Translations under genes and position numbers: made by a program | Notes under the pieces: generated by a model | Databases searched by the model: none | Told to the model about the DNA's origin: nothing | What the model saw: the letters and a program-made list of their open reading frames with translations, nothing else | NCBI RefSeq assembly: GCF_900116715.1 | Contig: NZ_FPBM01000003.1 | Coordinates: forward strand, 248,001 to 312,000 | Direction: 5' to 3' | Origin: Polaromonas sp. YR568 | GTDB taxonomy: Bacteria > Pseudomonadota > Gammaproteobacteria > Burkholderiales > Burkholderiaceae_C | DNA length: 64,000 nucleotides | Shown here: positions 1-8,444 of the stretch, one piece after another | Numbering within the stretch: position 1 is the stretch's first letter | Layout of the letters: every line of letters begins with the position of its first letter

Positions 1-446
1 AACAGCTTGAAGCCTTGTTTGAAGCTCCAGCCCAGGCGGAATCAGCGCAAGCCGCTCCTGAATCAGTAGCGGAGGCCGCCCTGCCCGGCGGCGAGGCGCT
101 GGCGCCCGTCATCACGATTGACGACTTCGCCAAGGTCGATCTGCGCATTGCAAAAATCGTCAATTGCGAAGCAGTGGAAGGCTCAACCAAGCTGCTGCGC
201 CTGACGCTGGATGCCGGCGAAGGCCGCATGCGCAATGTGTTCAGCGGCATTGCCTCGGCCTACAAGCCCGAAGACCTGGTCGGCAAGCTCACGGTGCTGG
301 TGGCCAACCTGGCGCCGCGCAAGATGAAGTTCGGCATCAGCGAAGGCATGGTGCTGGCCGCGAGCCACGGAGATGAAAAAGCGCATCCAGGCATTTATGT
401 GCTGGAGCCTTTGCCGGGTGCAACGCCCGGCATGCGCATTCACTAA
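1..446 (+). CDS. metG: Methionyl-tRNA synthetase, C-terminal end (partial)
   Basis: The reading frame is open from the window edge (first full codon at base 3) and stops at 446, so only about 147 C-terminal residues are present. After an Ala/Glu/Pro-rich linker comes a Trbp111-like tRNA-binding OB-fold, with [36 protein letters not shown] and SEGMVLAA, which is the usual C-terminal appendage of dimeric bacterial MetRS. This domain holds the tRNA while the missing N-terminal catalytic part charges it with methionine. A free-standing Trbp111/CsaA-type protein is an alternative, but the linker running in from upstream favours metG. Confidence 0.85.
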   Translation, partial: QLEALFEAPAQAESAQAAPESVAEAALPGGEALAPVITIDDFAKVDLRIAKIVNCEAVEGSTKLLRLTLDAGEGRMRNVFSGIASAYKPEDLVGKLTVLVANLAPRKMKFGISEGMVLAASHGDEKAHPGIYVLEPLPGATPGMRIH

Positions 447-480
447 GATTCACTAAGAAGGAGCAAAAGCCGCTCGCGGC

Positions 481-2388
481 CTAAACCTCGGCAGACTGCT
501 CCTGGGCGGCGGCCGGTGCGTTGCGCGTATCGGCCCCGCTGGCGCCATTACTGCCATTACTGCCGTTAACGCCGTTGCTCCCCTGCGGGCCACTCACAAA
601 ACGCAGTGCAGTGCCCGAGCGGCCGGCCAGCTCGCCCAGCACGGCGCCCAGCGACTGGAGCAGTAGCGTGGCGTCGGCCAGCTGGAAGGGGGCTTCGGCG
701 ATCACCACCTTGAGCTGCAGCACGGTGTTGGGCGGCAAGGCCGGGCTTTCAGACAGCCCGCGTGCAATCAGGCGCTGGCCGATGTCGGTGAGTTGCTCGC
801 GCGTGAGGTGCCCCTGCAGCACCAGCACAAAGTCCCCGTCGCGGTGCCGGGCCACGGTGTCGCCCTCTTGCGCCACGCTGGTGATGCAGGCGCCGGCCTG
901 CACCACGGCGCTTTGTGCGGTTTCCATGCCGTAGTCCTGGCGAATCTCGATCGCGTTGCTGAGCCGCACGCGCACCACGGCGCCCGCGCCGGGGTCGCGC
1001 ACCTGGCGCATCAGCAGGCTGTCCAGGCGCTGCAGCAGCACGCGGTGGTTGCCCACGCCCGTCAAGGGGTCCGCGCGGGTCAGGGCGCCGACCCGGGCCT
1101 GGTTGTCGCGCTTTTCGCGGCTGCGCAGGTACAGGGCCACCAGCAGCAGCGGAATCTCCAGCGCCGCGCCAATCTGGGCGCCGTACTGCGTGGCCACGCC
1201 CAGCGGCAGCAGGCCCTGCGTGCGCAGGATGGGGAAAATCGAGCCCACCGTCAGGCAGACCATGGCGGCCAGCACCCACGTCCCGACCATGGGGCGGCGC
1301 CAGACATACCAGCCGGCCACGCTGAGGTAGACCGCCATGCTGCCCACGTAATAAGGGGTGGCCAGGTTGAAGGAAGACTTGTTGCCAATGAACAGGAAGG
1401 CCGTCAGGATGCCCGCGCCTATCAGCGTCATCGCCAGCAGGCCGCGCGTCAGCCAGGGCGCGTCGCGATCCACCACCATTTGCCGTAAAAAAAGGTGCAG
1501 CAGCGCGGCGGTGGTCAGCGTCAGGGCAACCGGCGCGCTGTCGTTCCACCACGCGCTGCCGGGCCAGAGAAATTCGCCGCCCAGCCCGGTCAGCGCCAGC
1601 TGGCCGGCCGCCACCACCAGCACATAGAAGGCGAAAAATAGGTGGATGCTGTCGCGCCAGGACACGGCGTGCAGCGCGCTCATCATCGCGATCAGCAAAA
1701 CCAGCCCGATGTACACCCCGAGCAGCAGGTGCGACTCCTTGGACTGTTCGTGAAAGCTCTGCCGGTCGGCCAGTTGCCAGGGCACGCTGATGGGGTAGTT
1801 GTGCGTCACCCGCAGGTAGGTAGGCCGGGTTTCACCGGGCTGCAGCAAGAGCTCGAAAGCCGGGGTCAGGTGGCGCACCGGCCACTGGGCCACGGCAAGC
1901 TGGTCGCCCGAACGCTCCAGTTGCCACTGGCCGGCGGCGGGGCGGTACAGGTCCACGCTGTCCATATTGGGGTGGGGAACGGTGAGCATGAGCGGTGTGG
2001 GCTCGCCGACCGCCGGCAAGGCAAGGCGGTACCAGATCGCGCTGCCGCCGCCCGTGGGCATGATGCGCTGCGGCAGGATGGGCTGGCCTTCACCGGCATC
2101 AAATTTGCTGCGCACCTGCTCAAACGTGAGGGAACCCGAAGCATCGACCAGCACGTCGCCTTCGCCCATGACGCCGCGCCCCGGCTTGAAAGAAACGACA
2201 GGGGCTGGCGCGGGCGTTGGGGCTGGGAGCTCGACTGGAAGCTCGGCCGGGATTTGCGGAGGCGGGGAAGCTGGTGTTTCCTGCGCCATCGCCATGCCGC
2301 AGGCCAGCAGCAAACCCGCCAGGCCGGCAACCAGGAATGACGGGCACCGCAAGAAGACAGCAAGCGAAAAAACAGAAAAGGCAGGCAA
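481..2388 (-). CDS. 7TMR-DISM membrane protein with degenerate GGDEF domain
   Basis: A 635-residue inner-membrane signalling protein. An N-terminal signal/anchor (residues 11-35) and a Pro-rich linker precede a periplasmic 7TMR-DISM extracellular domain (about 70-215), a seven-helix 7TMR-DISM membrane block (about 220-422) and a cytoplasmic GGDEF-type domain opened by ADPLTGVGNHRVL (439-451). The catalytic signature is RDGDF at 516-520 instead of GG(D/E)EF, and the preceding residues are also atypical, so cyclic-di-GMP synthesis is doubtful. A degenerate domain would more likely bind GTP or a partner. The C terminus carries a low-complexity Asn-Gly-Ser stretch (about 603-619) from a short trinucleotide-like DNA repeat. 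It converges on metG. The family assignment is good; the ligand is unknown. Confidence 0.8.
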   Translation of the reverse strand: MPAFSVFSLAVFLRCPSFLVAGLAGLLLACGMAMAQETPASPPPQIPAELPVELPAPTPAPAPVVSFKPGRGVMGEGDVLVDASGSLTFEQVRSKFDAGEGQPILPQRIMPTGGGSAIWYRLALPAVGEPTPLMLTVPHPNMDSVDLYRPAAGQWQLERSGDQLAVAQWPVRHLTPAFELLLQPGETRPTYLRVTHNYPISVPWQLADRQSFHEQSKESHLLLGVYIGLVLLIAMMSALHAVSWRDSIHLFFAFYVLVVAAGQLALTGLGGEFLWPGSAWWNDSAPVALTLTTAALLHLFLRQMVVDRDAPWLTRGLLAMTLIGAGILTAFLFIGNKSSFNLATPYYVGSMAVYLSVAGWYVWRRPMVGTWVLAAMVCLTVGSIFPILRTQGLLPLGVATQYGAQIGAALEIPLLLVALYLRSREKRDNQARVGALTRADPLTGVGNHRVLLQRLDSLLMRQVRDPGAGAVVRVRLSNAIEIRQDYGMETAQSAVVQAGACITSVAQEGDTVARHRDGDFVLVLQGHLTREQLTDIGQRLIARGLSESPALPPNTVLQLKVVIAEAPFQLADATLLLQSLGAVLGELAGRSGTALRFVSGPQGSNGVNGSNGSNGASGADTRNAPAAAQEQSAEV

Positions 2389-2568
2389 TCACTTCCCCAG
2401 GAAAAGCACGTTTGGCACGGCTGAAAATCGTAACCACAAGGTGCCGAGGCCCACACTGACTAAACCGGCAAAACACCGGAAAAGTATCCCGTCAGTAATG
2501 CACCTCAAAAAGTAACTAATTAGACCTAACTCACGTCTTTAATGTAACGAATCATTACAAAACCAACA
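2389..2568. promoter_or_regulatory. Divergent intergenic region before sulP
   Basis: This AT-rich gap separates two divergent genes and should hold both promoters. A small inverted repeat, TAATG at 2540-2544 and CATTA at 2553-2557, lies 12 bases upstream of the first sulP ATG. It could be an operator, but such short arms may arise by chance. No convincing -35/-10 pair was identified. Confidence 0.3.
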
Positions 2569-4302
2569 ATGGAAAAAAGTCACGCAAAGGACTCATCACT
2601 AGAGGGCGGCCCGCGCCACAATCGAAGTCCCATGCACCTGCCGGCCTACCTCGCACCGTTTCGCCCGCGCCTCTTTTCAGCGCTGGCGGGCTACAGCCGG
2701 GAGCGGTTTTTCAAGGATGCGGGGGCAGGCGTCACGGTGGGTATTGTGGCCTTGCCGCTGGCCATGGCTTTTGCGATTGCCTCGGGGCTCAAGCCTGAGG
2801 CCGGCATCTGGACGGCCATCATCGCCGGCGCGCTGATCTCGGCGCTGGGCGGCTCGGCGGTGCAGATAGGCGGGCCGGCCGGCGCTTTTATCGTCATCGT
2901 CTACGGCATCCTGGAGCGCTACGGCCTGGCCAACCTGCTGATATCGACCGCCTGCGCCGGCGTGCTGCTCTTCCTTCTGGGCTTCTTCAAGATGGGCACG
3001 CTGGTGCGTTATGTGCCGGTGAGCATCGTGGTCGGGTTTACCAACGGCATCGCGGTGCTGATCGTGCTGTCGCAAATCAAGGACCTGCTCGGCCTGGTCG
3101 TGCCCAAGATGCCGGCGGACTTTTTCTCGCAGATCAAGGTCATCGCCGGCCATGCAGACAGCTTCAACCCTTTTGCGCTGGGGCTGGGCCTGGCCTGCCT
3201 GCTGGGCCTGTTTGTCTGGCCCAGGCTGTTTGACACGCAAACCCGCAGCGCGGGCGGCTTCACCACGCGACTGATCCGCATGATGCAGGCGGTCGAGGGC
3301 GTGCAGCTCAAGCGGGCCACGCGCATGGCTTCGCGCATGCCGGGGCCCATCGTGGCGCTGGTGACGCTCACGGCCTTCGCCTATTTCCTCAGCCTGCCGG
3401 TGGAAACCATAGGCACACGCTTTGGCGGCATCCCCCGGGCGCTGCCGGCGTTTGCGTTGCCTGACTTCTCGTGGGAAACGGTGCGCCTGCTGGTGGCGCC
3501 CACCATCACCATCGCGCTGCTGGGCGCAGTCGAGTCGCTGTTGTGCGCCCGTGTGGCCGACCAGATCTCGGGCCTGCCGCGCCACGACCCCAACCAGGAA
3601 CTGATGGCCCAGGGCGCGGCCAACTTCGTCGTGCCCTTTTTCGGCGGCATGCCGGCCACCGGCACGATTGCCCGCACGGTGACCAATGTGCGTTCGGGCG
3701 CGAGCTCGCCGGTCTCGGGCCTGGTGCATGCGCTCACGCTCATCGTCATCGTGCTGGCAGCGGCGCCGCTGGCGGTGCATGTGCCGCTGGCGGCGCTCTC
3801 GGGCATCCTGCTGTATGTGGCCTGGAACATGGGCGAATGGCGCGAGTTTGCCAACCTGCGCCAGGCCAGCAGCCACTACCGGCTGATCATGCTGGGCACG
3901 TTTTTCCTCACAGTGGTTTTTGACCTGACGGTGGCTCTGCAGGTCGGGCTGATCCTGGCCTGCGTGCTGTTTGTGCGGCGCATGAGCAGCCTGTTCCAGG
4001 TGGTGGAGGTCTCGCGCAGCGCCGAGGCAGCGAGCTTTCAGCTGTATGGATCGCTCTTTTTCGGCGCGGTGGCCAAGCTGGACCCCATCCTCAACGTGGT
4101 GGAAAGCGCGCCGCAAGGGCTGGTGGTGCGGCTGGATGTGCAGTCGCTGCAGTCGCTGGACACCTCGGGCCTGGACGTGCTGGAGCAGTTGCACAAGGCC
4201 ATCGTGCTGCGCGGCGGGCGGCTGGTGGTGGCGGGGCTGAACGCCCAGCCGCGGGCCGTCATGGAGCGGACGGGTTTCCTCGTCAAAATCGAGACACTAT
4301 AA
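2569..4302 (+). CDS. SulP family inorganic anion transporter with STAS domain
   Basis: A 577-residue SLC26/SulP permease. The hydrophobic transport domain (about residues 40-440) contains the family features GIVALPLAMAFAIASG, IGGPAGAFIVIVYGI and VGFTNGIAVLI. A C-terminal STAS domain (about 475-577) contains LDVQSLQSLDTSGLDVLEQL. The family moves sulfate, bicarbonate, dicarboxylates or other anions; no partner gene fixes the substrate. No clear Shine-Dalgarno sequence precedes the ATG at 2569. The ATG at 2632 is an alternative start that keeps the whole conserved part. The stop codon lies inside a dispersed repeat (4297-4356). It is divergent from the DISM-GGDEF gene. Confidence 0.88.
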   Translation: MEKSHAKDSSLEGGPRHNRSPMHLPAYLAPFRPRLFSALAGYSRERFFKDAGAGVTVGIVALPLAMAFAIASGLKPEAGIWTAIIAGALISALGGSAVQIGGPAGAFIVIVYGILERYGLANLLISTACAGVLLFLLGFFKMGTLVRYVPVSIVVGFTNGIAVLIVLSQIKDLLGLVVPKMPADFFSQIKVIAGHADSFNPFALGLGLACLLGLFVWPRLFDTQTRSAGGFTTRLIRMMQAVEGVQLKRATRMASRMPGPIVALVTLTAFAYFLSLPVETIGTRFGGIPRALPAFALPDFSWETVRLLVAPTITIALLGAVESLLCARVADQISGLPRHDPNQELMAQGAANFVVPFFGGMPATGTIARTVTNVRSGASSPVSGLVHALTLIVIVLAAAPLAVHVPLAALSGILLYVAWNMGEWREFANLRQASSHYRLIMLGTFFLTVVFDLTVALQVGLILACVLFVRRMSSLFQVVEVSRSAEAASFQLYGSLFFGAVAKLDPILNVVESAPQGLVVRLDVQSLQSLDTSGLDVLEQLHKAIVLRGGRLVVAGLNAQPRAVMERTGFLVKIETL

Positions 4303-4356
4303 AAACAATAGCTGCCTGCGCCCATACTTATTGGGCAGCAAGCGCTTATTGCTCAA
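4297..4356 (+). repeat. Dispersed Comamonadaceae-type repeat A, copy 1
   Basis: The copy begins CTATAAAAACAATAGCTGC and continues with CTGCGCCC and a weak hairpin region (TTATTGGGCAGCAAGCGCTT). It shares its left half almost exactly with the copy at 60664-60727 and its core with the copies near 8375, 23355, 25392 and 41500. The sulP stop codon lies within it, so the element overlaps the gene end. Confidence 0.7.
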
Positions 4357-4366
4357 GTCAGGCGGC

Positions 4367-4897
4367 TTACGCTGCCACCCTGGCCTCAACCCGCAGCCGC
4401 GTGATGCAAGCGATTTGCGCCAGTGCTTCCTTGAGCTCGAGCTCGCTGCCTTGCGCCAGCCGGCTGCGCAGCCGCTCGAAGATTTCGGCCTTGCTGTAGC
4501 GCCGCACGGCAATGATGAAGGGAAACCCGTGGCGCTCGCGGTAACGGGCATTGAGTTCTCGCAGTTCGCCCATCTCATGCCGGCTCAGGGCGTCCAGCCC
4601 GGCGCTGGCCTGTTCGCCAACGGATTCGCGGGTCATGGTGCCGGCCTGCGCCTCCTTGCCGGCAAGTTCGGGGTGGCCGCACAGAAAGGCCAGCTGGGTG
4701 CCCCGCGGCGCGCTCTGCACCGCATCCATCATGGCCGCATGCAGGGCGTCCAGGCTGGCAAAGGGCTGCGCCGCCCACGCCGCTTCAGCCACCCAGGGAG
4801 AATTCTCGAACGTGCCGGCCAGCGCGGCGGCGAATTCCTCCCTGTCCATGGCGTTGAGGGTGTCGAGGTCCAGCGCGAATGTCGCTGCTTCAGTCAT
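4367..4897 (-). CDS. uraD: 2-oxo-4-hydroxy-4-carboxy-5-ureidoimidazoline decarboxylase
   Basis: A 176-residue OHCU decarboxylase. It converts OHCU, the second intermediate of urate oxidation, into S-allantoin in the cytoplasm. Family motifs are clear: FENSPWVAEAAW (30-41), the HPELAGKEA block with the catalytic His at 75, ESVGEQASAGLD (91-102) and FPFIIAVRR (125-133). The length is normal for the free-standing enzyme. It lies 41 bases downstream of the MFS transporter gene on the same strand, so the two are probably cotranscribed. No urate hydroxylase, uraH or allantoinase is nearby, so this is an isolated member of the pathway. Confidence 0.88.
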   Translation of the reverse strand: MTEAATFALDLDTLNAMDREEFAAALAGTFENSPWVAEAAWAAQPFASLDALHAAMMDAVQSAPRGTQLAFLCGHPELAGKEAQAGTMTRESVGEQASAGLDALSRHEMGELRELNARYRERHGFPFIIAVRRYSKAEIFERLRSRLAQGSELELKEALAQIACITRLRVEARVAA

Positions 4898-4938
4898 TGG
4901 GGGTCTCCGTTTTGGGGGGCTTACCGGGTTCAGCGGGC

Positions 4939-6276
4939 TTAGCGGGCGCTCGCCCTGGTCTTTTGCATGCGCGGGATGAAGCGCAGGATCAGCAGCGTCG
5001 CGCAGATCTCGAACGCCGCCACCACATACAGGCCGGCGGACAGCGAGCCGGTTGAGGTCTTGATAAGGCCCAGCATCCAGGGCGCGCCGAAGCCGGCCAG
5101 GTTGGCCACCGAGTTGATCAGCGCCACGCCGCCGGCCGCCGCCGCGCCCGACAGAAAGCGGTTGGGCATTTGCCAGAACACCGGAATGGCGCTCATCGTG
5201 CCGACAATGGCCAGCGTCAGCATTGCCAGGGTCAGCAGCGGGCTGGTCTTGAGCACCAGGGCAATCACCAGCAGCGAGGCAGACCCCAGCGCCGCCGCGA
5301 TGCCGCAGTGGTAACGCGATTCCTGCTGCTTATCGGAATGGAATCCGTTGAGAATCATGCCCGCCGCGCCGCACAGGTAGGCGCCGGCCATGATCCAGCC
5401 AACCGCCAGAGGGCTGGTGAAGCCGACTTCCTTGACCAACGTCGGGCCGTAAAAGGTCAGCGAGGAGTTCGCCGCGACGATGCAGAAGTAGATCAGGATC
5501 ATCAGCCAGATCTTCGAGTCCTTCAGCGAAGCCAGCATGCTGTGCTCACGGTGGCCCAAGGCCCTGGCGTCGCGCTCCAGGTCGGCCTGCACCAGATCGC
5601 GTTCATGCTGCGTCAGCCAGCCGGCTTGCCCGGGTTTGTCGGTCAGGTAGAACCAGGTCGCGAAGCCGGCAATCACCGACGGAACGCCTTCCAGCAGAAA
5701 CACCCACTGCCAGCCCTGCCAGCCGTTGACGCCATTGAGCGAGGTCATGATGAAGCCGGCCAGCGGCCCGCCGATGACACCAGCCAGCGCCGAGGCCGAC
5801 ATGAACATGCCGAAAGCCTTGGCCCGGCGGTCGTTGGGAAACCAGAACGTCAGGTAAAGAATGACACCGGGGTAAAAGCCCGCCTCGAAGACGCCCAGCA
5901 GGAAACGCAAAAAGTAAAACATCTCCGGCGTCTTGACGAACATCATCGCGATGCTGGTCAGGCCCCAGCCTATGGTGATGCGCATGAGGGTTTTTTTCGC
6001 GCCTATCTTCTGCAGCAGCAGGTTGCTGGGCACCTCAAAAAAGAAGTAGCCGAGGAAGAAGATGCCCGCGCCCAGGCCGTAGACCGCCTCGCTCCATTTC
6101 AGATCGTCCAGCATGGTCAGCTTGACGAAACCGATGTTGACGCGGTCTATCCAGGCGAGGATCCACAGCACCATCAAAAACGGGATCAGCCGCAGAAAAA
6201 TCTTCCTGTAAACATTGTCCAGCTCCGTCTTGGCGGGCGCTTGGGCAAGGGGTAGCGTGGCGCTTGCGGTACTCAT
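4939..6276 (-). CDS. MFS transporter, anion:cation symporter type
   Basis: A 445-residue major facilitator protein with 12 predicted helices. The first loop has ILAWIDRVNIGFVKL, and the signature GWGLTSIAMMFVKTPEMFYFLR..EAGFYPGVILYLTFWFP is typical of the ACS subfamily (tartrate, 4-hydroxyphenylacetate, phthalate and similar organic anions). I chose the ATG at 6276 because an AGGAGA lies 5 bases upstream; an in-frame ATG at 6348 has no such site. It is divergent from a LysR regulator and precedes uraD. The substrate cannot be read from sequence; a purine-breakdown product is an inference from uraD only. Confidence 0.85.
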   Translation of the reverse strand: MSTASATLPLAQAPAKTELDNVYRKIFLRLIPFLMVLWILAWIDRVNIGFVKLTMLDDLKWSEAVYGLGAGIFFLGYFFFEVPSNLLLQKIGAKKTLMRITIGWGLTSIAMMFVKTPEMFYFLRFLLGVFEAGFYPGVILYLTFWFPNDRRAKAFGMFMSASALAGVIGGPLAGFIMTSLNGVNGWQGWQWVFLLEGVPSVIAGFATWFYLTDKPGQAGWLTQHERDLVQADLERDARALGHREHSMLASLKDSKIWLMILIYFCIVAANSSLTFYGPTLVKEVGFTSPLAVGWIMAGAYLCGAAGMILNGFHSDKQQESRYHCGIAAALGSASLLVIALVLKTSPLLTLAMLTLAIVGTMSAIPVFWQMPNRFLSGAAAAGGVALINSVANLAGFGAPWMLGLIKTSTGSLSAGLYVVAAFEICATLLILRFIPRMQKTRASAR

Positions 6277-6471
6277 GCTTGTCTCCTGTGTCGTTAGGGT
6301 AAACCGCAGATCAGTCGGGGGCCTGCGGCTTTCGCTTTGACGCGTCATTGGCGCGCCTTTCGGGGCATCGCCAGTCTAAGAACAAGCGGTGCGCGGCGCG
6401 CACGGGGACTGCTATAAGCGACATTGCAGAATCCGAATACTATGTACCCCTGCATATAACAAAACCACGCC
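6277..6471. promoter_or_regulatory. Divergent lysR / MFS control region
   Basis: This 195-base gap separates a LysR-family gene from its divergent transporter, the usual place for an autoregulated LysR operator. An inverted repeat TATG (6441-6444) and CATA (6453-6456) next to ATAC (6437-6440) lies 15 bases before the lysR start. It loosely fits an AT-rich T-N11-A type site, but the match is weak. Confidence 0.35.
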
Positions 6472-7404
6472 ATGAGCAGACCCGCCGATCCCGTCGACAG
6501 CTACCTGCTGCGCGTGCTGGTGACCCTGGTGACGGAGCGCAATGTCTCGCGTACCGCCATCCGGCTGAACCAGTCGCAGCCGGCGATCAGCATCGCGCTG
6601 AAACGGCTGCGCGAGATTTTTGACGACCCCCTGCTGGTGCGGGAAAAAGGCGGCATGGCGCCGACTGACCGGGCGCTGGCGCTGCGTGAGCATGCCCGCC
6701 GCGCGCTCGGTGAAATTGATGCGATGCGCGCCGACGCCAATCAGTTCGATCCGGCTTCCAGCACGCAAACCTTTCGTATCGGCTCACCGGATTTCATGGC
6801 GGCGCCTTTCCTGGCCGGCGCGGTCGAACGTTTCCGGCAGGAAGCGCCGCGTGCCCGGCTCATGGTGCAGCCGCTGGGCGCCGAGTACGACTATGAACGC
6901 GCGCTGGCGCAGGGCGACCTGGACGTGGTCATCGGCAACTGGCCCCAGCCCCCGCAGCAGTTGCACCTGTCGGTGCTGCTTGAGGATGACGTGGTCTGCC
7001 TGATGAGCAGCCATGACCGGCGGGCCGCCGCCGGCCTGACGCGCGAGCAGTACCTGGCGGCGCGCCATATCGTGCCCTTGCCGTACTCGCAGTCGCAGCG
7101 CGGTGTGGTCGAAACCCATCTCAGCAGCCTGCGCGTGGTGCGCGATGGCTGCGTCGTCGTGCCGTTTTTTGAGATGGCGCCCTACCTGCTGGTCAATACC
7201 GACCTGGTGTTCACCACATCGCGCCATTTCGCGACGCATTTTGCGCGCACGCTGCCGCTGACACTCTCCACACCGCCGTTTGATTTTCCGCGCATGCGCT
7301 TCTACCAGCTCTGGCATGAGCGCTCACAGCATTCGCCGCCGCACCGCTGGTTCAGAGACTTGCTGTCGCACGCCGCGCGCCGCGTGGCGCAGTCCATCCA
7401 GTGA
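6472..7404 (+). CDS. LysR family transcriptional regulator
   Basis: A 310-residue regulator. The N-terminal winged helix-turn-helix (about residues 10-70) contains NVSRTAIRLNQSQPAISIAL and FDDPLLVREKGGMAPTDRAL. The substrate-binding domain (about 95-300) follows, with FRIGSPDFMAAPFLAGAVERF opening the first lobe in the manner of NodD/LinR-like LysR proteins. It is divergent from the MFS transporter and uraD genes, so it probably controls them, with the transported compound or a derivative as co-inducer. The ATG has no strong ribosome site. The product class is certain; the effector is unknown. Confidence 0.88.
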   Translation: MSRPADPVDSYLLRVLVTLVTERNVSRTAIRLNQSQPAISIALKRLREIFDDPLLVREKGGMAPTDRALALREHARRALGEIDAMRADANQFDPASSTQTFRIGSPDFMAAPFLAGAVERFRQEAPRARLMVQPLGAEYDYERALAQGDLDVVIGNWPQPPQQLHLSVLLEDDVVCLMSSHDRRAAAGLTREQYLAARHIVPLPYSQSQRGVVETHLSSLRVVRDGCVVVPFFEMAPYLLVNTDLVFTTSRHFATHFARTLPLTLSTPPFDFPRMRFYQLWHERSQHSPPHRWFRDLLSHAARRVAQSIQ

Positions 7405-7417
7405 ACAGCGCCAAAAC

Positions 7418-7465
7418 CAGCCCAACACGCTGTTTTTAGGCTGATTTCAGGCAGCTTTTGGGCTG
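7418..7465. terminator. Inverted repeat between convergent genes, possible terminator
   Basis: CAGCCCAA (7418-7425) is exactly complementary to TTGGGCTG (7458-7465), with a 32-base loop containing a T5 run. It lies between the convergent lysR and lipoprotein genes, where a two-way terminator is expected. The long loop makes it a weak candidate. Confidence 0.3.
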
Positions 7466-7466
7466 T

Positions 7467-7988
7467 TCAGCGCGTCCCGCCGCTGGGGCTGATGCTTTCT
7501 TCGTCCACTGACGCCGTGCCTTTGACCTTCAGGTCGGCGTCAAACACCACCGTGAAGATGCGCGCCGTTGATGGCGGGTTCAGGTAGCGCCAGTCGTAAT
7601 GGGTTTCCTGCTTGAGCGCATAGGGCGTGACTTTCATCGGCTTGCCCAGCATCTTGCGCACCTGCTCCATGCGCATGCCGGGCAGCACTTTCTCAAAATT
7701 CTGCGGCGTCAACACCTGCCTGAGCGCGCTCATCTTGCCGTCGGCGCCTATGGTGATCATGTAATTGACCTGGCCCTGCGGCTGGCGGTTGTATTCGAAG
7801 GTGCGGGCGCCGGGGGCGGCCGCTGCGCCCGGCAGGGGCGTTTCGGCCATGTCGGCGGCTTCCCAGATCTTTTCGGGTTCGCCGAAGCGGGCGCGTACAT
7901 CGGCTTCGGTCGCCACGCCTTCTTCCAGCTCGGCGATGCGCTGCGGGTCGCAACCCACCAGGCCCAGGACAAATGAGAGCAGGCCCAT
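7467..7988 (-). CDS. BamE/SmpA-OmlA-like outer membrane lipoprotein
   Basis: A 173-residue lipoprotein. The signal peptide is short, with a lipobox at LVGC, so Cys13 would be lipidated. Two SmpA/OmlA-type segments follow: ATEADVRARFGEPEKIW (26-42) and LPGMRMEQVRKMLGKPMKV (102-120), each with the glycine/proline pattern of BamE folds, plus YDWRYL (131-136). The fold suggests a role in outer-membrane assembly, but it is not canonical BamE and the role is open. The ATG at 7988 lacks the usual positive N-region; AAGGA lies about 11 bases upstream. It diverges from the DUF3460 gene. Confidence 0.72.
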   Translation of the reverse strand: MGLLSFVLGLVGCDPQRIAELEEGVATEADVRARFGEPEKIWEAADMAETPLPGAAAAPGARTFEYNRQPQGQVNYMITIGADGKMSALRQVLTPQNFEKVLPGMRMEQVRKMLGKPMKVTPYALKQETHYDWRYLNPPSTARIFTVVFDADLKVKGTASVDEESISPSGGTR

Positions 7989-8108
7989 ACAGGCAATCGT
8001 CCTTATGGAGAAAAGTGGTGAAAAAAGCGGTGCGGAGCTTGGAAACAATGGGCGCAAGGCAGACCCCGGTAAAATCAGCCAACTATACGTTTCAGGCAGT
8101 TTAGACCC

Positions 8109-8336
8109 ATGTCCCTCCTCAACTTCTTCCGCCGCTCCGACTACACCTCCGATACGACGCAGTTTATCGACCAGCTCAAGGCCAACAAGCCCACGCTGGA
8201 AGCCGAGCAGCGCGCCGGGCGCGCCCTGTTGTGGGACAAAAACCTGAACCGCGCCGAACAGGCCGAATATGGAGAGGCCCGCGTTGCCCAGCAGCCTTAC
8301 GTGTACGGCACCGCTAGCCACCCCAACGGCAAATAA
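8109..8336 (+). CDS. DUF3460 family small protein
   Basis: A 75-residue soluble protein beginning MSLLNFFRRSDYTSDTTQFI and continuing QLKANKPTLEAEQRAGRALL, the full DUF3460 pattern found in Burkholderiales. There is no signal peptide or membrane helix. It lies upstream of scpA in the same orientation, separated by 108 bases holding a repeat A copy. The function of the family is unknown to me. Its length and composition are normal. Confidence 0.8.
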   Translation: MSLLNFFRRSDYTSDTTQFIDQLKANKPTLEAEQRAGRALLWDKNLNRAEQAEYGEARVAQQPYVYGTASHPNGK

Positions 8337-8400
8337 AGAGCCAAATCGGCCTTCCGCCCAGGCAGGACGCGCGTAAGCAGCTACTCTTTTCATAGCGAGC
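8336..8400 (-). repeat. Dispersed repeat A, copy 2
   Basis: Read on the minus strand, this has CTATGAAAAGAGTAGCTGCTT followed by ACGCGC and an AGGCC-containing right half, the same layout as the other repeat A copies. It fills most of the gap between the DUF3460 gene and scpA. Confidence 0.55.
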
Positions 8401-8444
8401 CGCCTAACACGCCTGCCAAGCTCCTTCGGCCCATTCCTCTTTTC

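Noticed and set aside
2540..2557. TAATG-N8-CATTA before sulP as a firm operator
   Set aside because: Arms of five bases in an AT-rich gap are expected by chance; kept only as a weak note.
2677..4194. A 505-codon minus-strand frame opposite sulP
   Set aside because: His/Gln/Arg-rich antisense shadow.
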